Part shown: one piece after another, positions 25,362 to 33,773 of the stretch
Position numbering within the stretch: position 1 is the first letter of the stretch
Layout: every line of letters starts with the position of its first letter
Origin: Amycolatopsis thailandensis
GTDB lineage: Bacteria; Actinomycetota; Actinomycetes; Mycobacteriales; Pseudonocardiaceae
Reading direction: 5' to 3'
NCBI RefSeq assembly: GCF_002234405.1
Contig: NZ_NMQT01000190.1
Span: 1-57,941, forward strand
DNA length: 57,941 nucleotides
The notes under the pieces: generated by a model
What the model was told of the DNA's origin: nothing
Databases searched by the model: none
Seen by the model: only the letters and a program-made list of their open reading frames with translations
Translations under genes and position numbers: made by a program

Positions 25362-26135
25362 TCAGTACCGCAGGGCGTAGGTGATCCGGCGGTACAGGGA
25401 TTTACGGCGGCGGGCGTCGTGAACGCGCGCGTCGGCTTCGATGAGATCGGTCGCGGCGCGGACCCGATCCTGGGCTCGTACGATCGCTTCACCGATCGGC
25501 ATGACCAGCGGCAGTTGATGGTGGTCGACGATCTGTGCCACTCGCTCCGCGATCGATCCCCGGACGATCAAGTACGGCAGGCCGAGTTCGTCGAGCGACT
25601 CCAATAGCAGCTGGTCGGACAGCAGCCGGAACTCCTCCGACACCGGGCGGTGCCCGTCCGCATGCATCGGGAACTCGACAGGCAGATGCACGTAAGCGTC
25701 GTAAAGTCGCCGGGCCCGGTCTTTGGTGAGGTCGCCGTAAATGTCCATATACTGCTGATAGAAGCGCCGGACGTGGAAGCCCGAGAGCGTCTTGAGCTGC
25801 CGTAGCCCCCAGCTGGCGCCGGGATTGATACCCACTCGCATCCGGGCTTCGCCGTACACCCATTCGTGCACGACCGACCCGTCGGAGACAAACCCTCCTG
25901 GGATCGACTCGTTCGCGACGCGTTCTTCGAACCGTCTCAGGCCGAGCTTGATCAGCTCCATCGCCGACAGTTCCTGGACTTGCTTTCCGGGAACCACGTC
26001 CGCGAGGATTTCGCGGGACGTCTTGGCGTGAGTGCGGGGGAGACCGGTCGCGAAGGCCATCGCCTCGGTCGTGGTGCTCTTGCCTGTCGAATAGGTGCCC
26101 GAAATGGCCAGGCGGAGGGGCTTAGTTGATGTCAT
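25362..26135 (-). CDS. P-loop ATPase/kinase (AAA_28, NadR-like)
   Basis: 257 aa. A near-N-terminal P-loop GTYSTGKST (residues ~13-21) follows strand LRLAISG, typical of the AAA_28/NadR C-terminal kinase-like group. A DGSVVHEW segment (~85) is the likely Walker B or substrate region, and LPYLIVRGSIAERV is the adenine-side strand-loop. Such proteins phosphorylate nucleosides or small substrates. It overlaps the 174-aa gene by 4 nt (ATGA), and lies between that gene and the 304-aa gene in the cluster. The exact substrate cannot be read from sequence. Confidence 0.8.
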   Translation of the reverse strand: MTSTKPLRLAISGTYSTGKSTTTEAMAFATGLPRTHAKTSREILADVVPGKQVQELSAMELIKLGLRRFEERVANESIPGGFVSDGSVVHEWVYGEARMRVGINPGASWGLRQLKTLSGFHVRRFYQQYMDIYGDLTKDRARRLYDAYVHLPVEFPMHADGHRPVSEEFRLLSDQLLLESLDELGLPYLIVRGSIAERVAQIVDHHQLPLVMPIGEAIVRAQDRVRAATDLIEADARVHDARRRKSLYRRITYALRY

Positions 26136-26656
26136 GTCGACGCTCCGGAGAAAACGCGGCGAGCCGCGGGGATGAGGGCATGGATCGGTGGATGGCCAGC
26201 GTCCAGCCAGCGGGCAAACCGGACGTGCCCGTAGTCGCCGGCGACGGCAGGTTCGACGATCAACGGTGACCGCAACACCAGCGGTCGCGCCGGTCGGGCA
26301 CCGGTTGCTTCGAAGAAGCGGCGGCCACGCTCACGAAGCTCGGGCGGAAGCCATCCCAAGAAGGGAATACGGAGTTCGCTGAGGTAGCCGGTGAAGTCCG
26401 CGAGCTTCACCAGGTCTTCCGGGGCGTCAATCAGCTCCTCAGTGAGCAAAGGCACGATCGTCGGCATCTCCGCGAGCACCACCAACAGCGGAGCACCACT
26501 CCCAACATGCTCGGCGATCTCTGCTTCCTGCTCACGAGTCGGCCACAGGCCGCTCGGGCGCCACCGCGCGGGACCGGTACGGATCCAGCTCAACCGGGCA
26601 GCGCCTTCGACGACGATGAGAAGGTCGTCCTGCCGCAGCGCAGGCCCGGTGGTCAC
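26132..26656 (-). CDS. Unknown protein coupled to AvrD homologue (174 aa)
   Basis: The GTG at 26656 overlaps the AvrD stop (GTGA) and has GGGAGG nearby, so it is preferred over upstream in-frame codons. The product is soluble, with strands LLIVVEGAARLSW and LLVVLAEMPTI and a helical middle; Trp/Pro/Arg-rich. I do not recognise a family. Double overlap with AvrD and the kinase-like gene indicates fixed-ratio synthesis and a shared pathway. Confidence 0.75.
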   Translation of the reverse strand: MTTGPALRQDDLLIVVEGAARLSWIRTGPARWRPSGLWPTREQEAEIAEHVGSGAPLLVVLAEMPTIVPLLTEELIDAPEDLVKLADFTGYLSELRIPFLGWLPPELRERGRRFFEATGARPARPLVLRSPLIVEPAVAGDYGHVRFARWLDAGHPPIHALIPAARRVFSGAST

Positions 26657-27672
26657 TTCGCCTCCCGGCCGGTCGGAAGTTCGTGCGCGAGACGGAACTG
26701 AAACTGCAAACCGCTGAACAAGGCCCGCCACGACGAGGTTCTCCAGGTGCCGCCGGCGAAGGCCACCAACCCGGTTCGAGTAACCGAGGCTGAGGTACGA
26801 AACGGCATACCGAGCCGCTGGTGCGGCGGCGGGCCGACCACATCGATGTTGCGCAACCACAGGGTGTTGCTGTCGCCGCGGTCGATGTCGTCGAGGTCGT
26901 AGAGCAGGCTCTGCGCGAGCTGCGCGAGGACGATCATGCCGTCGATCAAGGTGATAGCTGGCTGATACCGTCCCGCGATGCCGCGCGGATGGATCTGATC
27001 GCCGGTGATACGCGCGGTGGCAGAGACCACCGTGTGGTTCTCGGCCACCAGGACGTCGCGCAACTCGTGGTCGCGGGTCTGGAACCCGCTGCCGAAATAG
27101 CGGCGGGCCGGGTCGCCGAGCGACTCCCCAGCGAGAAGTTCGCGGGGCCCACTGACCTGGGCATGAAGATCACGGGGATGCACGACCTCACACAGAGTCG
27201 CCAGCCCGCCCACATGACCCGTGAATCGGGTGACAGCCGCATCACTGTCGTTCTTGGTCACGACCCGCTGCGCTGCCATCGGCACATCGGCCAGCTGCTC
27301 CTGGGGTGACCGTCCAGCCTTGACGGTCAAACGCCGGATGGTCAAGTCCCGACGCTGCTCATCGGTGAGACCAAAAGTGGCGGTGAAGTACAAATCGGCG
27401 AGCTGGACGGCGAGTGCTGCTACGTCAAGGGAACTCACGTGCGGTGTCCGGTCAGGACCGGTGGCTTTCGAGGACCAGTCAATCGGATACTGCAACCGAG
27501 CATGTGCGGCGATCGAACTGTCGCGAGGGTCTAGGACCGCATCAGTGATCCGATGCGACACTCGCTTGAAGCCGTCGCCGAAGTAGCGATCGGCGCGGGG
27601 CCCGAGCTGATCGTCGATCGAGGCGAACCGACGCGGCGCCCGGCGTATGGCACTGGAAAATGCGTCGTGCAC
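26653..27672 (-). CDS. AvrD-family protein
   Basis: 339 aa. It matches the AvrD pattern: an early LGPRADRYFGDGF segment, YPIDWSSK, PHVSSLDVAALAVQLADL and KAGRSPQE. AvrD of Pseudomonas syringae directs the synthesis of syringolides, acyl glycoside elicitors made from a beta-keto acyl chain and a pentulose; homologues in actinomycetes are mostly uncharacterised. The protein has a two-fold internal repeat: residues ~26-47 (RYFGDGF) and ~188-209 (RYFGSGF), followed by matching helix regions, consistent with a double hot-dog fold. Start GTG with AGGAG 8 nt upstream. First gene of a coupled set with the 174-aa and kinase-like genes. Confidence 0.8.
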   Translation of the reverse strand: MHDAFSSAIRRAPRRFASIDDQLGPRADRYFGDGFKRVSHRITDAVLDPRDSSIAAHARLQYPIDWSSKATGPDRTPHVSSLDVAALAVQLADLYFTATFGLTDEQRRDLTIRRLTVKAGRSPQEQLADVPMAAQRVVTKNDSDAAVTRFTGHVGGLATLCEVVHPRDLHAQVSGPRELLAGESLGDPARRYFGSGFQTRDHELRDVLVAENHTVVSATARITGDQIHPRGIAGRYQPAITLIDGMIVLAQLAQSLLYDLDDIDRGDSNTLWLRNIDVVGPPPHQRLGMPFRTSASVTRTGLVAFAGGTWRTSSWRALFSGLQFQFRLAHELPTGREAK

Positions 27673-27713
27673 GTGAGCTGCTCCTTGTCGAGAAGGTGAT
27701 GGAAAGTGGTGGT

Positions 27714-27754
27714 GGGGCCGGGCCAGAGGGAGGGGAATGACGTGGCCCGGCCCC
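27714..27754 (-). terminator. 12-bp stem-loop after 80-aa exported protein gene
   Basis: Arms 27714-27725 and 27743-27754 are perfectly complementary with a 17-nt loop, ~95 nt downstream of the 27848 stop and ~40 nt before the AvrD start. It likely ends the transcript of the small exported genes, giving the AvrD operon its own promoter. Confidence 0.65.
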
Positions 27755-27847
27755 GGTCCATCTACCGGTGGCGATACGGTGACTCGGATTCCGCTGAATC
27801 CGGGACACTCCGCTCCCGGGAAGCGGCTTGGGGCCGCTGGGTGTTCG

Positions 27848-28090
27848 CTACAGCTCGCGGCTGAGCGGGGTGATGGTCAGTTCGCGGCTGTCGGGCGCGC
27901 TGAACGTGATTCGGGTGCCATCCGGTGTGGCGCCAGTGGTTTCGACGCCGTGCAGGTACGACGCTGGGCCACTCGCAGTGCCCGGAGTGCCAGCGAGCGC
28001 GGTTCCGGTGGCGGCGAGGCCGGCGCCGGTGATGACCGCTCCCAGAAATAGACCGGCGACGGTGCGGCGGGTGAAAGTGCTGCTGGACAT
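27848..28090 (-). CDS. Small exported protein (80 aa) with PDGTRIT motif
   Basis: A signal peptide of 34 residues with a twin-arginine-like TRRTVAG start and ALAG cleavage precedes a 46-aa mature part. It contains GPASYLHG and PDGTRIT, both shared with the SH3 protein upstream. ATG at 28090 has GGAGG upstream. No named family; the size suits a secreted peptide or a short adaptor. Confidence 0.7.
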   Translation of the reverse strand: MSSSTFTRRTVAGLFLGAVITGAGLAATGTALAGTPGTASGPASYLHGVETTGATPDGTRITFSAPDSRELTITPLSREL

Positions 28091-28201
28091 AACATGTCCT
28101 CCAAGATGTGTGAGGTGGAGCGGATGAACAGGGGGAGTACTCGGTCGTCACCGTTAATGCGGTAGCGAGCGCGGCCGCGTTGTGCATGACGGCGCGCCGG
28201 A

Positions 28202-28816
28202 TCAGCAATGCGGGATCGCACGATCCGGCTGCGGGGTGACGTACTGCTGGGAGGTGTAGCCATAAAGCCAGCCACGACCGGTGTTCAGGGCGGTCCTGTA
28301 CCACCAGGAGCCGCCCGCCTTCAGTTCGCACCAGAGCCAGACCCGGCCGTACCGCGGCAGGTATGCGAGCGTCGTGCCGGAGGGCGCCGAGGCGCGCAGG
28401 CGCACACCGCTGGAGCCGCCAGGGCTACCCGGGAACCACTGGTAGCCACCCTTCACCGACATTTCACCGGTGTTTCCAGGGGCAGGGGGTTGGGCGCCGC
28501 CGTTCGCGGGCCGGGTGAGCAGGTGCTTGGCCAGGGTGATCCCGCTGGTGGTCGATACGCGGAGGTTGACTGCGTTCGCGGCCTCGCCCTCGACGGCGGC
28601 CGCAGGGGCGACGCCGTCGGCCCAGCTGTGCCCAGGGTTCACGGCCAAGCCGGTGATACGGGTGCCGTCGGGCGCGTGACCGCCGAGGTAGGAGGTCGGC
28701 CCGGTCTGGGGCTGCTTGATTTGGCTGGGTGCGGCGTGGGCGAGACCGACGCCGCCAAGAGTGCTTACGGTCGCAGCGGCAGCCACGAGTCCGAGTTTGA
28801 TTCGGCGAGAAAGCAT
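28202..28816 (-). CDS. Secreted SH3-domain protein (204 aa)
   Basis: A signal peptide (to about residue 29, LAHAAP) is followed by the shared stretch GPTSYLGGHAPDGTRITG and HSWADGVAP, a linker, and a C-terminal bacterial SH3 domain (~130-195): GVRLRASAPSGTTLAYL, WCELKAGGSWWYRT, GRGWLYGYTS. Such domains bind peptidoglycan or cell-wall peptides. Strong AGGAG site before ATG 28816. It heads the group of exported proteins at the start of the AvrD-type region; a long AT-rich region lies upstream. Confidence 0.8.
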   Translation of the reverse strand: MLSRRIKLGLVAAAATVSTLGGVGLAHAAPSQIKQPQTGPTSYLGGHAPDGTRITGLAVNPGHSWADGVAPAAAVEGEAANAVNLRVSTTSGITLAKHLLTRPANGGAQPPAPGNTGEMSVKGGYQWFPGSPGGSSGVRLRASAPSGTTLAYLPRYGRVWLWCELKAGGSWWYRTALNTGRGWLYGYTSQQYVTPQPDRAIPHC

Positions 28817-29257
28817 GATTTTCTCCTCATGCGAATTCCAATGGATAAAACTTCGCAGAGTCGCCACCCTGTGCCCACGCAAGCCCTTTATGGCTTTCGA
28901 AAATTCATTCAGGAAAGGTTCTTGCGGCGGTGCGGTGATGCTCGGGTTCCCCAACCCGACCGCATCCGCAGAGGCTCAGTGCTGCTGCGACGTCCCCGCG
29001 ATCAGCGCCTGTGTTTGCTGATGAGATCTACGATGCAGGGTGAACTTGAATTTAGTCAAGCTTTTCGGAAAAGTATTTCGAATTATTTTGTCTTGCAATT
29101 TTCGGGCATAACAATGGCCTATATGATCGAAGGTCAGTCGATATATGGAATGCTGTGCGTCTCCGAATAAGACCGAGTCCGTTCCGTACTTACTCAACAG
29201 CGACGCAGGGGAACAGGGGCGCCGCCGCGCCCGGCCTGGGTAACTGGCCGGAGGGGT
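28817..29257. other. AT-rich non-coding region upstream of SH3 protein gene
   Basis: About 440 bp without a convincing gene. The part 29035-29160 is clearly much richer in A/T than its surroundings. On the minus strand TTGCAA (-35-like) and TACTTT (-10-like), 17 nt apart, lie at about 29069-29098, giving a possible promoter for the SH3 gene with a long leader. The AT-richness would also fit binding of the actinobacterial nucleoid protein Lsr2. Confidence 0.5.
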
Positions 29258-29285
29258 CGGGGCGGCGCTGGTTAGCGCCGCCCCG
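29258..29285 (-). terminator. 12-bp stem-loop after PTGKP-repeat protein gene
   Basis: Arms 29258-29269 and 29274-29285 pair perfectly around a GGTT loop, 7 nt downstream of the 29293 stop on the minus strand. Confidence 0.85.
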
Positions 29286-29292
29286 GCGGGTA

Positions 29293-29979
29293 TCAGCCGG
29301 TCACCGCGTGGTGTCCGGGACCCGGCTTGACCGGCTTGGCGTCCTTGTCCGGGGCCTTGCCTGTTCCCAGCTTGCCGGTGAGCTTGCCCGTGGGAGCAGG
29401 TTTGCCGGTCGGGCCGGGCTTGCCCGTGGGGCTGGGCTTGCCGGTCGGATCCGGTTTGCCGGTCGGCGGCTGCGTGTTCGGCGGGGTCGTGGCCTTGTCG
29501 CAGCTCACCCCGGCGGCGGACACGGTCTGGCTCACCTTGCCCTTGGCGTCGGAGATGGTGACCGTAACGCCGACGACGCTGGAACCGCCGCCCTTCCCCG
29601 GAACGACCTGGAAAAACTTCGTGCTCTGGGCGCCGCCGGAGAAGCTGACCTTCGTGACCCCCTGCTCGCATGTCGCGGTCACCGAGCCGAGCGCCTTCCC
29701 ACCGACGGTCAGGCTCCCGACGGTCGCCTTGGCGTAGCCGGGCCGGGACTCCGCCGAGATCCCGGACGCGGAGAACGACGTGCCGGAGACGGATCCGCTG
29801 TTGGCGGACCTGTTGTCGATGCCGGAGGCCTTGACGCCGTAGGCGGAGGATCCCGCGGCCGCGGCGGGAGCCGCGGTGGTGGAGGCGGCGACACCGAGGA
29901 CGCCTGCGGCGAGGACGCCGCCGACTCCGGCGGCGACGAGCGCCCGGCGGGTGGAGGATCGATCGAGAGTGTGGACCAC
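29293..29979 (-). CDS. Secreted protein with PTGKP repeats (228 aa)
   Basis: Start GTG 29979 has AAGGGGGG 5 nt upstream; an earlier GTG at 30021 would overlap the L,D-transpeptidase stop but lacks such a site. Signal peptide with a Tat-like STRRAL motif (residues 9-14) and an Ala-rich cleavage region near 42. The mature part is a Ser/Gly-rich beta domain (~45-160, two cysteines at 104 and 160 that may form a disulfide) similar in flavour to choice-of-anchor proteins. Residues 172-199 are tandem PTGKPx units and the tail is Lys/Pro-rich, suited to binding wall polymers. No enzyme motif. Confidence 0.75.
   Translation of the reverse strand: MVHTLDRSSTRRALVAAGVGGVLAAGVLGVAASTTAAPAAAAGSSAYGVKASGIDNRSANSGSVSGTSFSASGISAESRPGYAKATVGSLTVGGKALGSVTATCEQGVTKVSFSGGAQSTKFFQVVPGKGGGSSVVGVTVTISDAKGKVSQTVSAAGVSCDKATTPPNTQPPTGKPDPTGKPSPTGKPGPTGKPAPTGKLTGKLGTGKAPDKDAKPVKPGPGHHAVTG
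29383..29466 (-). repeat. In-frame tandem PTGKPx repeat
   Basis: Residues 172-199 of the secreted protein are five consecutive units of P-T-G-K-P/L plus one variable residue (D, S, G, A), encoded by imperfect 18-bp repeats. Confidence 0.85.
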
Positions 29980-30017
29980 GTGGTCCCCCCTTGGATGAGT
30001 GAAATCGATTCGAGTGG

Positions 30018-31004
30018 TCACGCGATCTCCACGACGCTGCCCAGGGGCACGGTCCGGGAGATCACGTCGAGTGCGTCCGGCGGAACGCGGACACAGCCGT
30101 CTGAGGAGGCCCGGCCGAACACCGTCGCGGTGGGCCAGGTGTGGATGCCGACGGTCCCCGGACCGCCGCCATAGCTGGAAAAAGTGTCCGAGTGCGACCC
30201 GAGCGGCAGCACGATCGGGGAGAACGGCTTCGGGTTGGTGTCCAAAATGGACGACAGGACGAATGTCCGGCCAGCTGGGGTGATCGCGCCGGGCTTCCCG
30301 ACGCCGACCGTCCACGTCCTGAGCTGGGTGTCCTGGTCGAACAGTGCCAGCGTGAACCGGGAGCGGTCGACGACGACGCGGTACCTGCTGTGCTCGGTGC
30401 TGATGGCGGGGTCGTCGAGGAAGACCCAGCCCGTGGAACTGTTGGGACGGCTGGGAAGCAGCACCTGCGCCCAGCCCGGTTCCTCCGCGACCACGGGCAC
30501 CTTCGTGTCGGTAGTGAGGCCGCCGAACGTCTGCTGCGGCGGGAGAGCGGCGATCGCCGGGCCGCCGGGCCGCGCGTAGAGCGGCACGGTCGTCGCGGGG
30601 TGGACGATCCGGCCCGAGGCGCGCGTGGCCGGGGCCGGATCTTGCGGAGCGCCGAGGACGGTGTCGAACGTTGTGGCGCGGGGGAGACCCGCGAGTGCCT
30701 GCTCGCTGACTTCCAGCGGTGCCACGATCTGCTCGCCGTCCGGGACGGGCGCGCCGGACGGAACGTCCACAACGGTGGCGACTGTGGCGGTCGATGGTCC
30801 AGCCGTGACGCTGATCGCGATGCCCAGGGCGATGACGACGGCGACCAGGCCGGCGATCACGGCCAGGCCGGTCCGGCGGTTCCGCGCGCTCGGGGGCGGC
30901 TCCGTCGAGCCGCTCTTCCCGGGTGGGGTACTCGGGCCGAGCGGAACGTCCTGCTCGGGTCCGGCCTGATCGTGGCGCTGGTCCTGGCCGCCGTCGTCCT
31001 TCAT
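30018..31004 (-). CDS. L,D-transpeptidase (YkuD) with membrane anchor
   Basis: 328 aa. A disordered Pro/Gln-rich cytoplasmic tail, one membrane helix (~46-67), an SH3-like domain (~130-200, RIVHPATTVPLYARPGG, GWAQVLLP, GWVFLDD) and a YkuD catalytic domain (~207-328). The catalytic set is visible: His288 in GIHTWP and SDGC304VR306. The family makes 3-3 cross-links in actinobacterial peptidoglycan. ATG 31004 has AGGAGA and GGAGG upstream. It precedes the PTGKP secreted protein by 38 nt, so both probably modify or bind the wall. Confidence 0.93.
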   Translation of the reverse strand: MKDDGGQDQRHDQAGPEQDVPLGPSTPPGKSGSTEPPPSARNRRTGLAVIAGLVAVVIALGIAISVTAGPSTATVATVVDVPSGAPVPDGEQIVAPLEVSEQALAGLPRATTFDTVLGAPQDPAPATRASGRIVHPATTVPLYARPGGPAIAALPPQQTFGGLTTDTKVPVVAEEPGWAQVLLPSRPNSSTGWVFLDDPAISTEHSRYRVVVDRSRFTLALFDQDTQLRTWTVGVGKPGAITPAGRTFVLSSILDTNPKPFSPIVLPLGSHSDTFSSYGGGPGTVGIHTWPTATVFGRASSDGCVRVPPDALDVISRTVPLGSVVEIA

Positions 31005-31113
31005 CGGAAACCTCCTTTCTCCTGGGTTGGTCAGTGGGGTCGGGTGCAGCGGCGGCGCGACAGCGCGTGATCCACGAACGGACGGTAGGCGCCGCCGCCG
31101 CACGGGGCCGGAG

Positions 31114-33030
31114 CTACTTGGCGAGCGCGGCGGCGAACCCCGCGGCCGGGGTGCCGACGCCGGTCAGCGGGTCCCACCCGGGGCCGCTCTGCAGCGACTG
31201 GGGCTTGGTGTCGAGATCGACGAGATAGCTGCCCCGGCCGGGCGGAACCGACACTCCGCCATAGGCCAGGAGCTGGTCGGTCCAGACCCCGCCGGTGCGG
31301 TGCTTGACGTCCGCGATCGCCGAGGTGCCCGCGAGGTCATAGATCGCCGGGTTCACGAACCCGATCCGGTCGGTCCCGGCGGCCTGCGCGGCGGTGGCGA
31401 TCATCCCGGCCAGCAGCGGCGAGGCCAGGCTCGTGCCACCCGAGGCGTATTCGAAGTACCCCTGACCCGGAACCGTCGAGCCCACACCAAAACCCGTATA
31501 GGCGTCGGCCAGCGCGGCGATGTCGGGAACCGCGCGGCGGGCACCGGACACCTTGCCCGCCTGGTACTCCGGCCGCTCGTACACCCGGGACACACCGCCC
31601 CCGGCTCCACCGGCGAAGGGCCCGTCCTTGTCCTGGGTCGGGACATAGCCGTTGCCGGACTGGACCAGGCCGGTGGAGGTCCAGCCGGTCTCCCACATGC
31701 GCTTGTTCGCGCCGTCGACCGCAGCGGAGGTCCCGCCCGCAGCGGTCACCCACGGGTGCGAGGCAGGGAAGGTCGCCGAGGGCTTGCCCGCGACACCGGA
31801 CAGGTCACCGGCGTCGCCACTGGAGAACAAGATCGTCTGGCCCTGGATCGCGGCCTGGACGCCGATGGTGTCCATCGCCTGTCGGCTCGAGGGCGGCACC
31901 GCCGTCTCGTCACCGTTGTAGCCCCAGGAGTTGGTGATGATGCCGACCGCGTTGTCCGCGACCGCTTTGTTGAGCGCGGTGTAAAGGCCGCGGCAGTCGG
32001 CGCCCGCGTAGTAGGTGATCCGCGCGGCCGGGGCGACGGTGTGCGCGGCCTGCACGTCGAGGGCCTGCTCACCGGCCCAGCCATCTGGTTCACAGGCCGG
32101 GTCCGGGTTGAAGCCACCGTCGGGCAACTTGACCGTGTACTGGCCGGCCGCCAATGGGGGCGCGCCGAATTTCGCGGCGGCCCGGTTGGCGTCGGCGAAG
32201 GTGCTTTCGGCGTTGTAGGCGGCGACTATCCCGATGTTCGTTCCGGCGCCGGTCTGCGCCGGGGTCAATCCGTACAGGCCCCTCGTCTGCGCGGAGTTGT
32301 AGCCGCAGAGCGCGTTGGACTGGTCGCTGTACTTCTGCGGCACGCCGGTGTTGACGGTCTGGCCCCAGTAGGCCGCGCAACCGGCGCCACCGGCGGCCTG
32401 CGCCGCCGGAGCGCGGCGGTCCACCCGCTGCGGGGTAATCGTCTTCTCCGAGTCGTCCAGCCCCAGGACCGCGGTCACCGCGGCACGCACCGAGGAGGGC
32501 AGCGTGATCGCGGACTCCGGAGCGACCAGCTTCTGGAGCTTCCCGTGCTTACCGCGGTGCTGGAACGTCGCGAGCTTGGTCCCGAAGGCCTTCTCCAGCG
32601 TCGCGGTGTCGGCGGTGGCCTCGACGAAGTGTCGGTTGGTCGAGACCCCGGTGATCCGCACCCCTTGCCGCTCCAGCCAGCCGCGGACCTCCTCAACGGT
32701 CCGGTCCGTCGCAGCGAACCGGTCCGCGAACTCATCGGCGCTCAGCGTCTTGCGGTAGGAGGCCGAGCCCGGTGTGCTGATCGCCTTCGCCAGCCGTTCC
32801 GCCCCCGGCTGGTCGCGCAGGGCCAGCGCCACCTGGATGTGGCGCTGGGCGCCGTCGTCGGTGCCGCCGACCTTGGCGGCCGGTGTGGCCCAAGCCGGTG
32901 TACTGCCCAGGACGGCGACCCGGTCGCCGTCCTGATCGTTCGCGGCGATCGCTGGCGTCGTGGCTGCGATCCCCGCGAGTGCCGCGCATCCGGCGATCAC
33001 GCTGATCGCGCGAGATGGTCGTACTTGCAT
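31114..33030 (-). CDS. Secreted sedolisin (S53) protease
   Basis: 638 aa pre-pro-protein. Signal peptide to about residue 30; pro-kumamolisin domain ~60-195; catalytic domain ~215-635. Catalytic residues: Glu321 and Asp325 in GEQALDVQ, oxyanion Asp405 in FSSGDAG, and Ser534 in SGGTSLASP. A terminal DPLTGVGTP matches the family's calcium site. S53 enzymes are acid-active secreted endoproteases. It stands alone, 109 bp upstream of the L,D-transpeptidase gene, with a ~330-bp upstream region. Confidence 0.95.
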   Translation of the reverse strand: MQVRPSRAISVIAGCAALAGIAATTPAIAANDQDGDRVAVLGSTPAWATPAAKVGGTDDGAQRHIQVALALRDQPGAERLAKAISTPGSASYRKTLSADEFADRFAATDRTVEEVRGWLERQGVRITGVSTNRHFVEATADTATLEKAFGTKLATFQHRGKHGKLQKLVAPESAITLPSSVRAAVTAVLGLDDSEKTITPQRVDRRAPAAQAAGGAGCAAYWGQTVNTGVPQKYSDQSNALCGYNSAQTRGLYGLTPAQTGAGTNIGIVAAYNAESTFADANRAAAKFGAPPLAAGQYTVKLPDGGFNPDPACEPDGWAGEQALDVQAAHTVAPAARITYYAGADCRGLYTALNKAVADNAVGIITNSWGYNGDETAVPPSSRQAMDTIGVQAAIQGQTILFSSGDAGDLSGVAGKPSATFPASHPWVTAAGGTSAAVDGANKRMWETGWTSTGLVQSGNGYVPTQDKDGPFAGGAGGGVSRVYERPEYQAGKVSGARRAVPDIAALADAYTGFGVGSTVPGQGYFEYASGGTSLASPLLAGMIATAAQAAGTDRIGFVNPAIYDLAGTSAIADVKHRTGGVWTDQLLAYGGVSVPPGRGSYLVDLDTKPQSLQSGPGWDPLTGVGTPAAGFAAALAK

Positions 33031-33241
33031 TGGTGCCCCCGTTACTCGGTTGGCTCATGAAGAACACATCAGGATTTGCGCGCAGCGTCGATCAATTCAT
33101 CAATGGAAAGAGAACATCGATTCGATGAAGCGTGAGATCGGCTTCCGTTCCGCTTCCCGCGTGACTGCACGCGTTCCGATGTGCCGCCAGCGTCTCCGCT
33201 GCTGGCTTCGCGAACTGGGGTTATCAGTTCGAGACCCACTC

Positions 33242-33267
33242 TGCATATCGGAGTGGCGTTCTGTCAA
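33242..33267 (-). promoter_or_regulatory. Possible promoter of sedolisin gene
   Basis: On the minus strand TTGACA (33262-33267) and TATGCA (33242-33247) resemble -35 and -10 boxes, but the spacer is only 14 nt, so this is tentative. It lies in the AT-rich part of the 33031-33380 gap, which contains no gene that I can support. Confidence 0.3.
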
Positions 33268-33380
33268 CCAATTCTAGAAAGAATATTTCCGTTTCCTTGC
33301 ATGGTGAATTGTGCGCGCGACGATGCGCCCGTGAGCTAAACGGCGCACGGGATCAGGAATTGTCTAACGAGTTGTTTTTT

Positions 33381-33773
33381 CTATCGGATCGGGTTTGGTT
33401 CCACCTTCTCCGCGACGAACGGAATTCCTGACCCGCACACGGTCGCGGAGCCGAGCGGGTCGAGGGTGTAGCCGGTGATGCGGACACGTTCCTGCGCAGG
33501 ACCGCCTTCGAACACGGCGCGTTCGTGATCGGTCGCGACCTGCCCGACCAGCCGTAGTGTCTGGCCGTGGTCGGTCACCATCGCCGCGCACCCGACGTGG
33601 TCGGTGCGCCACGTGGCCGTGCCGTCGATGACGACCTGCGGGCCCTTCTGCTCGGCCGGGGCGGGTTCCACCCAGCTCGTGATGGTGTGCGGCGGGGACG
33701 GACCGCCGCCACAGGCCGCCACTGTCGCGGCGGCCGCCGCGAGTGTGAGGGCCACGGTGCGCCGAGAGCTCAT
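33381..33773 (-). CDS. Small lipoprotein (130 aa)
   Basis: Signal peptide with lipobox VAAC (Cys21). The mature part is a compact beta-rich domain with two further cysteines (61 and 113) that could form a disulfide; segments VVIDGTATWRTDHVG, QTLRLVGQVATD and ERVRITGYTLD. No named family. ATGA overlap with the 287-aa gene makes it the last member of the five-gene operon headed by the 88-aa peptide. Confidence 0.75.
   Translation of the reverse strand: MSSRRTVALTLAAAAATVAACGGGPSPPHTITSWVEPAPAEQKGPQVVIDGTATWRTDHVGCAAMVTDHGQTLRLVGQVATDHERAVFEGGPAQERVRITGYTLDPLGSATVCGSGIPFVAEKVEPNPIR

Noticed and set aside
29383..29466. 18-bp tandem units as a minisatellite or CRISPR-like array
   Set aside because: They are in-frame codons for PTGKPx in a secreted protein, with variable third bases as expected for coding repeats.
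31027..33060. Plus-strand frame of 677 aa opposite the sedolisin
   Set aside because: Shadow of a gene with all catalytic residues of S53.
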